DNA of 64,000 nucleotides from Balneolaceae bacterium UBA7797 (GTDB lineage Bacteria > Bacteroidota > Rhodothermia > Balneolales > Balneolaceae), in the NCBI GenBank assembly GCA_002480645.1, contig DLCN01000020.1:1-64000 (forward strand). Reading direction: 5' to 3'. Below the pieces are notes generated by a model. That model was not told the origin of the DNA. It was given only the letters and a program-made list of their open reading frames with translations, and did not search any database. Made by a program: the position numbers and the translations under genes. Shown piece after piece: positions 53,142 to 61,357 of this stretch (within the stretch, counting starts at the first letter, position 1; each line of letters starts with the position of its first letter).

Positions 53142-53630
53142 TTACGAATCTTCCATTTCAGCGGCTTTTTCCTGAAATCGCATCGCCAGATCTTTATCGG
53201 TACGCAGTGCCATTGCGATACTTTGAAAACGGGTGGCCGTCATCTCAGAATTATCGATCGCTTCCAATTGCTGTTGTTGCATCTCAGTACTCAGTTCCTG
53301 CAGATACGACTGCATATTCGCTACGGTTTGTTCTTCTTTAGTGGATAACTGCAAAGCCGGAGCATTTGGATTTTGCTTACTCTGCATGATCTGCTGGAAA
53401 CGTTCTGTGGTCATGCCTTCTTCATCTAATCTGGCCATTACCAGCTGATCCATTTCCATGCGAATACCCTGAATATCCATAGCCACATCTACAAAGGTCT
53501 CCAATTCCTGTTCAGAAACTGAATCGGCCGGAGCCACCTGTGGCATTTGCATTTGCTGCTGAGCAGATAAAGTAGTGGTAGTAATGATTAACGAAAGGAG
53601 CAGTGCTTTCACCGCTTTTGAAATCTTCAT
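53142..53630 (-). CDS. DUF4168-like exported protein
   Basis: This 162-residue protein has a signal peptide (1-23, ending LSAQQ). Two similar helical segments of the DUF4168 type follow: ELETFVDVAMDIQGIRMEMDQLVMARLDEEGMTTERFQQIMQSK and LEAIDNSEMTATRFQSIAMALRTDKDLAMRFQEKAAEM. The repeated M-T-x-x-R-F-Q-x-I motif is clear. It is a probable periplasmic protein of unknown function, found widely in Bacteroidota and cyanobacteria. RNA element C lies upstream on the same strand, its terminator 170 bp before the start codon. Confidence 0.82.
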   Translation of the reverse strand: MKISKAVKALLLSLIITTTTLSAQQQMQMPQVAPADSVSEQELETFVDVAMDIQGIRMEMDQLVMARLDEEGMTTERFQQIMQSKQNPNAPALQLSTKEEQTVANMQSYLQELSTEMQQQQLEAIDNSEMTATRFQSIAMALRTDKDLAMRFQEKAAEMEDS

Positions 53631-53801
53631 GTATGTAAAATTCTTGATGAATGGTTTATTTCATAATAAACCTATCCATGAATGAGGGAGATTCTAAATT
53701 TTAACCGGGATTTTAATCGGCTTTTACATCGGGATGTGGTAGCACTGATAGGTATGGGTCCGACGGGGTGAGATTAGCGTAAAGATCCCTGATTCCCGGA
53801 C

Positions 53802-53918
53802 ATAAAAAAAGCCTGCCCTTTTGGAGCACGCCGCTTTGTTTTTGATTAACAGGAGCTAATATACGGCGGGAATACACCGCTGACCAAATCTTTCTCACAT
53901 TATATAACTAATAATAAG
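53802..53918 (-). ncRNA. Candidate terminated small RNA or leader, family copy C
   Basis: Read on the minus strand from 53918, it has CTTATTATTAGTTATATA, then GATTTGGTC (53890-53882), exactly 15 nt, CCGTATATT (53866-53858) and GTTAATCAAAA. The terminator is GCGTGCTCC-AAAA-GGGCAGGC (53831-53811, one mismatch and one bulge) with seven T. In the 15-nt spacer GCGG and CCGC can form a small hairpin. The rest of 53631-54119 shows no gene. Confidence 0.68.
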
Positions 53919-54119
53919 TATTAATTAATTAAACTATATTTTTTATACAGTATTAATGATTTTAATTTACATAAAGTCGGTTCTGAAATTAAATCAACGG
54001 ACAGATAAATTCAGATCAGATATTCTTAATTGAGAGAATAACTCAGGTTAGATACAACAAAGTGCTCCGATTCCGTAGGAGTCACATTTAGTTAAATTAG
54101 TATATGACCCCCGTTTAAA

Positions 54120-54659
54120 ATGAAAAGAAGTCTCGAAGAACAACGAATAGAATTTTCAAATCGGAGTTTTCTGGCTACTCCTCTAGCCGGATTATTTGTC
54201 TGGTTGATCATAGGAATTGGTGGCTTTTTCCTACCACCTGAACTTGAAGTTTGGCTCATCTTTATAGGTACTGGTAGTATTGTGTATCTGGCACTATTTC
54301 TTTCAAGATTTACCGGCGAGCATCTGGCTGATCGTTCCAAACCAAAAAATGAATTTGATGCCTTGTTTTTCCATGGGGCCGCTCAGGCAATCTTAGTGTA
54401 TTCCATAACTATTCCTTTCTTTCTGATGGATTACACCTCACTCCCTATGACCGTCGGAATTTTAACCGGATTAATGTGGATTCCCTTTTCGTGGATCATC
54501 AAACACTGGGTAGGTATTTTTCATACTGTCATGAGGACTGCTGTTGTGCTTTTACTGTGGTACCTTTTCCCGGATCAGCGATTCACCTTCATCCCTCTGG
54601 CAATTGTCCTAATTTATGTGATCACCATCGTCATCCTGAAAAAAAGAAAAAGGGAGTAA
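54120..54659 (+). CDS. Five- to six-helix membrane protein (DUF7010-like)
   Basis: This 179-residue protein starts MKRSLEEQRIEFSNRSFLATPLAGLFVWLIIG, with helices at about 20-38, 44-62, 85-105, 110-128, 130-148 and 152-170. The short amphipathic N-terminus plus compact helical bundle resembles a family I recall as DUF7010, without known function. The assignment is from memory. It is alone on its strand. Confidence 0.7.
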   Translation: MKRSLEEQRIEFSNRSFLATPLAGLFVWLIIGIGGFFLPPELEVWLIFIGTGSIVYLALFLSRFTGEHLADRSKPKNEFDALFFHGAAQAILVYSITIPFFLMDYTSLPMTVGILTGLMWIPFSWIIKHWVGIFHTVMRTAVVLLLWYLFPDQRFTFIPLAIVLIYVITIVILKKRKRE

Positions 54660-54724
54660 TGACCGGGAGACTTCCTTTTAAAAAGCAGCTAAGAATCCTG
54701 TTGGGGGAATGTAAACAACTCTGA

Positions 54725-55024
54725 TTACTTGAAATTTCTCAGATCCAATAACTTGAATGAATTGAAGACGGTTAATATCTGAATCTCATCATTATTTATA
54801 ATTCTATAAACGATTCGATAATTTTTGTAGATAAGCTCACGAACATTCTTGTCTTTCATCTCTGAAACCTTCCTACCGGAAAACGGATTCTCAATTAGTT
54901 GATCTGTATGAAAATATAGTCTCTCTACAAATATTGAGGCAATTTGATGTGAATCTCTTGCTATATATTCAAAAATGGATGCTAAATCCTCAATAGATTG
55001 AGATGTCCATTTGATCTTCACCAC
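54725..55024 (-). CDS. ParE/RelE-superfamily toxin
   Basis: The 99-residue protein has the ParE-type fold: IKWTSQSIEDLASIFEYIARDSHQIASIFVERLYFHTDQLIENPFSGRKV, then the core strands VRELIYKNYRIVYRIINNDEIQILTVFN. ParE toxins poison gyrase and RelE toxins cut mRNA; the RYRIVY-type strand favours ParE. The frame opens with GTG-GTG. The second GTG (55021) overlaps the antitoxin stop as GTGA and may be the real start. It forms a toxin-antitoxin operon with the upstream gene. Confidence 0.9.
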   Translation of the reverse strand: MVKIKWTSQSIEDLASIFEYIARDSHQIASIFVERLYFHTDQLIENPFSGRKVSEMKDKNVRELIYKNYRIVYRIINNDEIQILTVFNSFKLLDLRNFK

Positions 55025-55203
55025 TTTCTGATTTTATTCAATACTTCTTCATGATCAATCAACTCTCCTCTATCAGCTTGTTCAATACCTTTTTCAATTT
55101 TATGGATAAGCAGAATCTTTTCCATAATGTCTTCCATACTTGCATCCTGTGGAAGTTGCTCTAAACTATCGAGCACCGTTTGTTTGATATTTAAATCTGC
55201 CAT
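55018..55203 (-). CDS. Antitoxin of a ParDE-like module
   Basis: This 61-residue protein precedes and overlaps the toxin gene. It is acidic and helical (IKQTVLDSLEQLPQDASMEDIMEKILLIHKIEKGIEQADRGELIDHEEVLNKI). The C-terminal GIEQADRGELIDHEEV motif is typical of antitoxins of ParE-type toxins. No strong DNA-binding domain is visible in the short N-terminus, so autoregulation is uncertain. Confidence 0.85.
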   Translation of the reverse strand: MADLNIKQTVLDSLEQLPQDASMEDIMEKILLIHKIEKGIEQADRGELIDHEEVLNKIRKW

Positions 55204-55511
55204 GATTTCTGATTAGTTCTTATAACAGTACCAAAAACTAAATAGGATTACAATATTGAATGGTTTAAGAAAATTTTTTTATCGAATTTTAAATCCGTGA
55301 AATCCTTTCATCCGTGTAATCAGTGGTTCTAAGCGATTGGTGGGAATGGAAGTCTGGAGACTTCCTTTACTATGACTTTTAAGTCACAGACTTAAAAGAT
55401 CGGGGGTAATGACTAAAAGATTATTCTTAATTGATCATTGAGAATGGATTAGATGGTTTCACAGATTTTGATTATTTATTCTATCTAATACATACTTAAA
55501 CGAAATAGAAA
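55204..55511. repeat. Intergenic gap with two perfect palindromes
   Basis: The 308 bp gap between the antitoxin and HNH genes holds GGAAGTCT-GG-AGACTTCC (55348-55365) and TTTTAAGTC-ACA-GACTTAAAA (55377-55397). The first motif is echoed by GGGAGACTTCCTTTTAAAAAG near 54664-54683, on the other side of the toxin-antitoxin pair. The region is AT-rich, with no supported gene. The palindromes may be remnants of a small mobile or REP-like element. Confidence 0.6.
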
Positions 55512-55832
55512 ATGTCCAATAAATGGGGAATACCTTTTGAAGTAGAAGAATTTGTTAAAGAGAGAGATACACATTGTATTTATTGTGGAATTGAGTTTGA
55601 ATACACTAATAAATCTAGAAAAAACAAACCTTCCTGGGAGCATATTGTAAATGATATTAGAATTAATGATTCCGATAATATCGCTTTGTGCTGCATTTCT
55701 TGTAATGCCAGTAAAGGTGCTAAAACACTGGAAAATTGGTTGAATAGTGAATACTGTAAATCAAAAAATATCACAATTGAAACTGTTGCTGATGTAGTAA
55801 AAAGAGCATTAAAAAATCCACCAACCTTATAG
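55512..55832 (+). CDS. HNH endonuclease domain protein
   Basis: This 106-residue protein carries a complete HNH zinc fold: CIYCGIEFEY (first CxxC), SWEHIVND (catalytic His), DNIALCCISCNASKG (Asn and second CxxC). It is a stand-alone HNH nuclease without other domains. Codon use is AT-rich compared with nearby housekeeping genes, and it neighbours a toxin-antitoxin pair, consistent with horizontally acquired DNA. The target is unknown. Confidence 0.88.
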   Translation: MSNKWGIPFEVEEFVKERDTHCIYCGIEFEYTNKSRKNKPSWEHIVNDIRINDSDNIALCCISCNASKGAKTLENWLNSEYCKSKNITIETVADVVKRALKNPPTL

Positions 55833-55845
55833 TCTCTATTCTTAC

Positions 55846-55878
55846 CAAAAAAAAGACCACCCATTTCTGAGCAGTCTT
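55846..55878 (-). terminator. Terminator of the purM operon
   Basis: On the minus strand AAGAC and GTCTT, with an inner CTCA/TGGG stem, form a hairpin followed by eight T (plus-strand A-run 55846-55853). It lies 43 bp past the purM stop. Confidence 0.75.
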
Positions 55879-55921
55879 ATATTCTTCATTCCTAATTGAA
55901 CTATTCCTAATTCGTAATTGA

Positions 55922-56935
55922 TCAGTTCTTAATTGTAGTCCCTACTTCGAATACTTCTTCGCCTAGTTCTTCAGCTTTTGCTTTAACAGCATCCACCGCA
56001 TCAGGTGAAACAACGGTTACTAAGCCAATCCCCAGATTAAAAGTTGCCTGCATATCTTCTTCCGGTACATTTCCTATCTCCTGAATGAGTTTATACACAG
56101 CCGGACGTTCCCAGGCATCCCAGTTTATATCCAGAGCAAGTCCTTCGGGAAGTATCCGTTTCGTATTCCCCACCATTCCTCCACCGGTGATGTGCGAAAA
56201 TCCGTTTACACCGTCCAGCACTTTTAATTCCGAGATCAGTGACAGATACGAACGGTGAACTTTCAGTAATTCTTCACCTACTGTGCTGCCGAGTTCATCC
56301 ACATGATCGTTTACGTCATATTCACTGAACAACACATTCCTGGCGAGTGAATATCCATTGGTATGCAAACCTGAACTTTTAAAACCAAGAAGCACATCCC
56401 CTTCCATAATTCCGGATCCGTTGATAACTTTATCTTCATCCACAATACCGACGATGGTTCCGGCCAGATCGAATTCACCTTCGCCGTAAATATCCGGCAT
56501 TTCAGCAGTTTCCCCTCCGATCAGTGCCACCCCGTTTTCTTTACAGGCAGTGGCAAAGCCTTTGATCACATCAAATCCCACATGCTGTTCCAGTTTCCCG
56601 GTCGAGAAATAATCCAGAAAAAACAGCGGAGTTGCACCGCAAACTGCAATATCATTCACACAATGGTTTACCAGATCCTGACCGACGGTATCATATTTTC
56701 CGGCTTTAAAAGCCACGATCAGTTTGGTTCCCACTCCATCCACCGAACTCACAAACACCGGTTTGTTAAAAGCGCCCAGATCGGGACGAAAAAAACCACC
56801 AAATCCACCAATATTGGATAATACAGCATCGCTGTGGGTTTCTTTTACCACTCCTTTGATCGAGTTAACCAGTTCTTCACCGGCTTTAATGTCCACTCCG
56901 GAATCTTTGTAAGTGAATGTTTTCTTATCGGCCAT
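55922..56935 (-). CDS. purM: Phosphoribosylformylglycinamidine cyclo-ligase
   Basis: PurM makes 5-aminoimidazole ribonucleotide (AIR) from FGAM and ATP in purine synthesis. The 337-residue protein has the typical FTYKDSGVDIKAGEELVNSIK start, a VSSVDGVGTKLIVAFKAGKYDTVGQDLVNHCVNDIAVCGATPLFFLDYF core, ALIGGETAEMPDIY, GLHTNGYSLAR and GFSHITGGGMVGN. It lies 4 bp downstream of a DinB/YfiT-like gene on the same strand. Confidence 0.96.
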   Translation of the reverse strand: MADKKTFTYKDSGVDIKAGEELVNSIKGVVKETHSDAVLSNIGGFGGFFRPDLGAFNKPVFVSSVDGVGTKLIVAFKAGKYDTVGQDLVNHCVNDIAVCGATPLFFLDYFSTGKLEQHVGFDVIKGFATACKENGVALIGGETAEMPDIYGEGEFDLAGTIVGIVDEDKVINGSGIMEGDVLLGFKSSGLHTNGYSLARNVLFSEYDVNDHVDELGSTVGEELLKVHRSYLSLISELKVLDGVNGFSHITGGGMVGNTKRILPEGLALDINWDAWERPAVYKLIQEIGNVPEEDMQATFNLGIGLVTVVSPDAVDAVKAKAEELGEEVFEVGTTIKN

Positions 56936-56939
56936 CAGG

Positions 56940-57464
56940 CTATTTGTTTTGTGTTACCAGTTGAATATGGGCTAAATGATGATTTCCATGCCAGGCATAC
57001 ATTCCTGTAATTCTGAACAGATCATTTGGATAATCGTCTCTTCCTTCGGGATGAATCAACGTGCGTTTAAAATCTTCCGGTTTCATGGTTTCCAGTACTG
57101 CCACCCATTTGCGATGAATGATCTTAATAAAATCGAGTCCGTCTTTGATAGAAACAGTTTCATAATCACCGAGTTGAGCCCATCGTTTTTCGTCATAGGG
57201 TTTGATGGTTGGATTATCCTCCGTCAAAGCCAGTTTAAAACGGGTCAATGCATTCAGGTGACTATCACCAAGGTGGTGAACGATCTGTCTTACCGTCCAG
57301 CTGCCTTCCCGGTAAGGAGTATCCAGAATATCATCTTCCAACCCATACAATTCAGCTTTTAATCGAAGAGGAAGTGATCTTATCTCATCGATCCATTCTT
57401 CGAGTACAGCGTCATCATAAATTTTGGTGGAATCAAATGTTCCTATCGGGTAGCGTTTATTCAT
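56940..57464 (-). CDS. DinB-fold (YfiT-like) metal-dependent transferase or hydrolase
   Basis: The ATG at 57464 (MNKRYPIGTFD) is preferred over an upstream TTG. The 174-residue four-helix-bundle protein has the three expected metal-binding histidines: one in REGSWTVRQIVHHLGDSH and two in MYAWHGNHHLAHI. Relatives include bacillithiol S-transferases and YfiT-like hydrolases. A thiol-dependent detoxification role is possible but unproven. It is the first gene of a leftward unit with purM, and its promoter lies inside the oriC-like region. Confidence 0.85.
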   Translation of the reverse strand: MNKRYPIGTFDSTKIYDDAVLEEWIDEIRSLPLRLKAELYGLEDDILDTPYREGSWTVRQIVHHLGDSHLNALTRFKLALTEDNPTIKPYDEKRWAQLGDYETVSIKDGLDFIKIIHRKWVAVLETMKPEDFKRTLIHPEGRDDYPNDLFRITGMYAWHGNHHLAHIQLVTQNK

Positions 57465-57488
57465 GTACACCTTATTTAGCTCACACAA

Positions 57489-57900
57489 ATATACCCCATT
57501 TCATGAAGCATATGGAAAAGCATTTTCCATTTGTTTTCCACACCGTATTAGACAAATAATATGAGATTTAAATCTTTTGTTATTTGTTATAGATAGTGTG
57601 GATATGTGGATAACAAACTTTTCCTTTTTTTGAACAATGCTTGACATAGGTTTGTGGATATCGATGTTGAAAAAACCTTCTTTAGTTTCATAGACTTAGC
57701 AGAGATCAGAAAAAGTTCTCCACAACCGAACGGTAATCGCACATATAATCTGGATAGCATACATCCACACCAAAAGTTATTAGATTCGGATGTTGATTAG
57801 CTCAGTTAAATGTGGAAACTTGTTGAGAACTTCAGGGATCGAAAGTTATCCCAATCTTATAAAATTGTTATTCACATAGTAATCCACACTTATTCACAGC
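57489..57900. other. Candidate chromosomal replication origin (oriC)
   Basis: The gap carries a dense set of DnaA boxes. Perfect matches to TTATNCACA lie at 57605-57613 (minus), 57868-57876 and 57890-57898 (plus), and TTTTCCACA lies at 57534-57542. One-mismatch boxes lie at 57597-57605 and 57653-57661 (minus), 57716-57724 and 57880-57888 (plus), and 57811-57819 (minus). An AT-rich stretch at about 57545-57595 may be the unwinding element. The region separates diverging operons (YfiT-purM left, dtd right). dnaA is not adjacent, so assignment rests on the boxes. Confidence 0.72.
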
Positions 57901-58341
57901 ATGAAAGTAGTAGTACAGCGCGTAAGTTCGGCATCGGTTAAGGTAGGTAATCAAATAACCGGAGCTATTAATAAAGGTCTTTTATTGTTAGTTGGGGTTC
58001 ATCAGGATGATACCGATGAGCAAATGAAATGGATGTGTGAGAAGATCCTGAAATTAAGAGTGTTTGAAGATCAGGACGAAAAAATGAATCTCTCGGTGAG
58101 TGATGTGAAGGGAGAAATTTTGGTGGTTTCGCAGTTTACGTTATATGGAGATGCCCGAAAAGGAACCCGACCCAGTTATATTGATGCAGCCCGGCCTGAA
58201 AAAGCAGAACCCATGTACGATGCTATGATCAAATACTTTGAAACACATTCTGATCTGAATATTCAAACCGGAAAATTCGGAGCGATGATGGATGTTGAGC
58301 TGGTGAATGACGGTCCGGTAACCCTGATCCTGGAGAAGTAA
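57901..58341 (+). CDS. dtd: D-aminoacyl-tRNA deacylase
   Basis: Dtd removes D-amino acids mis-attached to tRNA. The 146-residue protein has the start MKVVVQRVSSASVKVG, the catalytic VVSQFTLYGDARKG motif (SQxT), and TGKFGAMMDVELVNDGPVTLIL (cross-subunit GP motif). The ATG lies 2 bp past the last DnaA box of the upstream region. The next gene begins 1 bp after its stop. Confidence 0.96.
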   Translation: MKVVVQRVSSASVKVGNQITGAINKGLLLLVGVHQDDTDEQMKWMCEKILKLRVFEDQDEKMNLSVSDVKGEILVVSQFTLYGDARKGTRPSYIDAARPEKAEPMYDAMIKYFETHSDLNIQTGKFGAMMDVELVNDGPVTLILEK

Positions 58342-58342
58342 C

Positions 58343-59233
58343 TTGTCTGTAATTTTTATTTTTATTGATGGTGTGGGATTAGGGGAAGCGCATGAACAGA
58401 ATCCATTTCAGCTAAAGAATTACCAGAGTTTTACTGATCTGACGGGCGGTTCTTTTGTGAAAGGTGCGGAGACTGTGATCAATCCGGATCATTTATTTAA
58501 ACCTATCGATGCCAATCTTGAGGTGGAAGGATTACCCCAAAGCGGAACGGGTCAGACTACCCTTTTTACCGGACATAATGCATCAAAAGCGATCGGGAAG
58601 CATTTCGGGCCGTATCCACATTCCGGAATCAAAGGGTTTCTACGAACAGATAGTATTTTTCATGGGGTGAAAGAGTTGGGATTGAAGCCTTATTTCATGA
58701 ATGCGTACCCACCTATCTTCTTTCAGATCGCAGAAAAAAGAAATCGTTGGAGTTGCACCACACTTATGACCAAAAGTGCCGATTTGAAATTGAACTCAAC
58801 CGAGGAAGTTCTCAACGAAGAAGCACTTACGGCAGAGATCGTTCAAAATGCGTGGCGCGAACGGCTGGATATTGATATCCCAAAGATCACAGCTACCGAT
58901 GCAGCTCAACGACTATTGAATGTGATTCCGGATCATGATCTGGTGCTCTACGAATACTATCTCACCGATAAAGCGGGTCACAATCAAAAGCAGGAAGATG
59001 CAGAACAGGTACTGGATCCGCTGGATGAATTTCTGAATCATATCATACATAATAAGCGAAGTTCAGATCTGTTGGTTATCACCAGCGATCACGGTAATCT
59101 GGAAGATCTTTCTACAAAAACTCATACCAGAAATGAAGTTCCATTATTTGTGATGGGTGAAGGAGCAGATCGGTTTAATGAGGTAAACAGCCTGATGGAT
59201 GTGAAGAAAAGTATGTTGGATTGGCTGGGGTAG
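58343..59233 (+). CDS. Metalloenzyme (phosphoglycerate mutase/alkaline phosphatase superfamily)
   Basis: The 296-residue protein must start at TTG 58343, because the metal-binding motif FIDGVGLGE (Asp at residue 9) begins at once and no later ATG precedes it. A second motif is VITSDHGNLEDLSTKTHTRNEVPLFVMG, which supplies Asp-His and His ligands as in cofactor-independent phosphoglycerate mutase and phosphopentomutase. SGTGQTTLFTGHNA probably holds the nucleophile Ser or Thr. It is shorter than the mutases, so it is likely a phosphatase or mutase-like enzyme of unknown substrate. It is coupled to dtd. Confidence 0.85.
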   Translation: MSVIFIFIDGVGLGEAHEQNPFQLKNYQSFTDLTGGSFVKGAETVINPDHLFKPIDANLEVEGLPQSGTGQTTLFTGHNASKAIGKHFGPYPHSGIKGFLRTDSIFHGVKELGLKPYFMNAYPPIFFQIAEKRNRWSCTTLMTKSADLKLNSTEEVLNEEALTAEIVQNAWRERLDIDIPKITATDAAQRLLNVIPDHDLVLYEYYLTDKAGHNQKQEDAEQVLDPLDEFLNHIIHNKRSSDLLVITSDHGNLEDLSTKTHTRNEVPLFVMGEGADRFNEVNSLMDVKKSMLDWLG

Positions 59234-59314
59234 ATGTTGGATTTTTTCAATTATAAAGAGATCATACTCACTATCAGTTAGTAAAATGAAGTACTTATTC
59301 GCTACCTTCATTAC

Positions 59315-60778
59315 ATGAAAAAGAACATCCTTTATATTCTTCTGTTAACAGCTGTCCTCTATGGCCTGTTACTGATCCCTGATACCTCTTCCATCAATAT
59401 TGAAAGTGAAGGAAATTCCACTCCTTTTATCTGGGATCTGGATGAACGTTGGAATGAGCTTGAAGAAAAATTCAGTTATGCCCGACAGAATAAAGAACTG
59501 CTAAACCCGGGAATAATTGAAGCGGAGATATCCACTATTAATGAAGTGTTGAACGAGCTGCGATCCTCAGATTTTGAACCGAATGATCAACGGCTGGATA
59601 TATTATTGAATCAGTTTTTCGAGCTGGCACCCATGGTTGCTGCGAACGATCCAACCAATCAGACATTTTTCGAATTGTATAACCGTAGCCGGAGAATCCT
59701 TAAAGAAGAATCCGTGAATTGGGATATCAGTGATCGTATTACCAGAGATGCCTTGTATAAAGTATTGTATGGAATGCGGGCTGCTGTGGAGGAGGTTTTT
59801 TTGCAATCGGATGGAAAGACAGTACCTGTTTTATTTGTAAAGGAAGAAGAGTCAGCAACTCCGTCTACAAACATCCTTGGTATTGAAGTACACAGTGGTG
59901 ATCTGTTAGTATCGCGGGGTGGAGCGGAAGTTTCGGCGTTGATCTCCCGTGGTAATGATTATCCGGGTAATTTCTCCCATGTTGCTTTTGTATATGTGGA
60001 AGAGGGAACCAATATCCCATACCTGATCGAAGCCCATATTGAACGGGGTGTAGATATCGCAGACCTTGAAGAATATGTCCGTGACCGAAAGCTAAGATTC
60101 ATGGTGCTCCGACCCAGAGCCGATCTCCCGGAAATACAGAAAGATCCCATGCTGCCTCATAAAGCGGCAAAGGAAATGTATGAAGAAGCAAATAGCAGAC
60201 ATATTCCCTACGATTTTAAAATGAACTTCTATGATCCGGAAGCCATGTTCTGTAGCGAGGTCGGTTCCTATGCGTATAATCAGTATCAGATCAAATTGTG
60301 GCAGTCGGAATCCACGATCTCATCTAATGGGGTAGTTACGTTGTTAAATACTTTTGGAGTGGAGAATTTTGTCACTCAAATGCCATCCGATCTGGAATAT
60401 GATCCGCAGTTATCGGTAGTTGCTGAATGGAGAGATACAGAATCACTGATGGAAGATCATATTTACAATGCGGTGATCGATGCTATGCTGGAATGTGCTG
60501 ATGCCGGCAAAGAGATCGATTACAACAACTTTATGTTACCGATAGTCAGAGTGATGAAAGGATACAGTATGCTCAAAAACGCTTTTGGCGGAATTGGTCC
60601 TATTCCCGAAGGGATGAATGCAACCCAGGCATTAAAAAGTGATGCGTTTATCAACCGGCATAAAGTACTGAAGAATCAGCTTACCGAAGAGGTAGAAAAT
60701 TTCAGAAAGCGAGAAGGGTATAATCCACCTTACTGGGAATTGGTTGAAATGGCTGAGGGATTAACCGGCTGTGAATGA
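59315..60778 (+). CDS. YiiX/YebB-like papain-fold hydrolase, membrane anchored
   Basis: This 487-residue protein has one N-terminal membrane segment (about 5-22). After a helical region (45-175), a permuted NlpC/P60-like (YiiX) domain is seen: GIEVHSGDLLVSRGG, then FSHVAFVYVEEG (catalytic His), PYLIEAHIERGVDIADLEEYV, and AMFCSEVGSYAYNQ (catalytic Cys). Such enzymes cleave peptide, amide or ester bonds in envelope substrates. The next gene overlaps it by 4 bp (ATGA), indicating co-translation. Confidence 0.87.
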   Translation: MKKNILYILLLTAVLYGLLLIPDTSSINIESEGNSTPFIWDLDERWNELEEKFSYARQNKELLNPGIIEAEISTINEVLNELRSSDFEPNDQRLDILLNQFFELAPMVAANDPTNQTFFELYNRSRRILKEESVNWDISDRITRDALYKVLYGMRAAVEEVFLQSDGKTVPVLFVKEEESATPSTNILGIEVHSGDLLVSRGGAEVSALISRGNDYPGNFSHVAFVYVEEGTNIPYLIEAHIERGVDIADLEEYVRDRKLRFMVLRPRADLPEIQKDPMLPHKAAKEMYEEANSRHIPYDFKMNFYDPEAMFCSEVGSYAYNQYQIKLWQSESTISSNGVVTLLNTFGVENFVTQMPSDLEYDPQLSVVAEWRDTESLMEDHIYNAVIDAMLECADAGKEIDYNNFMLPIVRVMKGYSMLKNAFGGIGPIPEGMNATQALKSDAFINRHKVLKNQLTEEVENFRKREGYNPPYWELVEMAEGLTGCE

Positions 60779-61356
60779 GTAATTCGAAGCAATATCAGAT
60801 CAATAGAAAAGGGATCGGAGAGATCGAACTGGAATTTTATCCAAAAAAAGTATGGTTCAATATCATTTTTATGATAGTGTGGCTTTGCGGATGGTTATTT
60901 GGAGAGATCTTAGTAATTAGTACCCTATTCTTCGAAAACATTTCAGTCTCAAATACTATAGAAAATGAATCCTCGGCTTTTATGGTATTATGGCTTATCG
61001 CATGGACAGTAGGAGGAATTTTTGTTTATATCACATTAATTTGGATGGTATTTGGTAAAGAAGAGATAATAATCGACAGACAAGAGTTAGTAATACAACG
61101 TGTACTGGGATTTTATAAAAGGAAAAGGAAGTACGAACTGGAGCACATCAAAGAACTGCGAATAAAGATGGAAAAGCAGGATTTTTTAAAAAAGAGAAAA
61201 AATTCTAAAACAGTATTTTCAGATTATGGTAATCTCAGATTTAATTACCATAACGAGGAAGTAAAATTCGGGTTGGATATAAAAGCCTCGGATGCAGGTG
61301 TGGTATTATCCGAAATAAAAGACATCAGCAGATTCACAAATTTATCGATAGAATAA
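60775..61356 (+). CDS. Two-helix membrane protein, PH-like, unknown function
   Basis: This 193-residue protein has two membrane helices (about 28-52 and 68-92). The C-terminal cytoplasmic part has strands typical of a bacterial PH-like domain (EEIIIDRQELVIQRVLGFYKRKRKYELEHIKELRIKMEK). No catalytic motif is seen. It overlaps the YiiX-like gene by 4 bp and precedes the patatin gene by 1 bp, so the three form an operon. AT-rich codon use is notable relative to flanking genes. Confidence 0.72.
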   Translation: MSNSKQYQINRKGIGEIELEFYPKKVWFNIIFMIVWLCGWLFGEILVISTLFFENISVSNTIENESSAFMVLWLIAWTVGGIFVYITLIWMVFGKEEIIIDRQELVIQRVLGFYKRKRKYELEHIKELRIKMEKQDFLKKRKNSKTVFSDYGNLRFNYHNEEVKFGLDIKASDAGVVLSEIKDISRFTNLSIE

Positions 61357-61357
61357 C

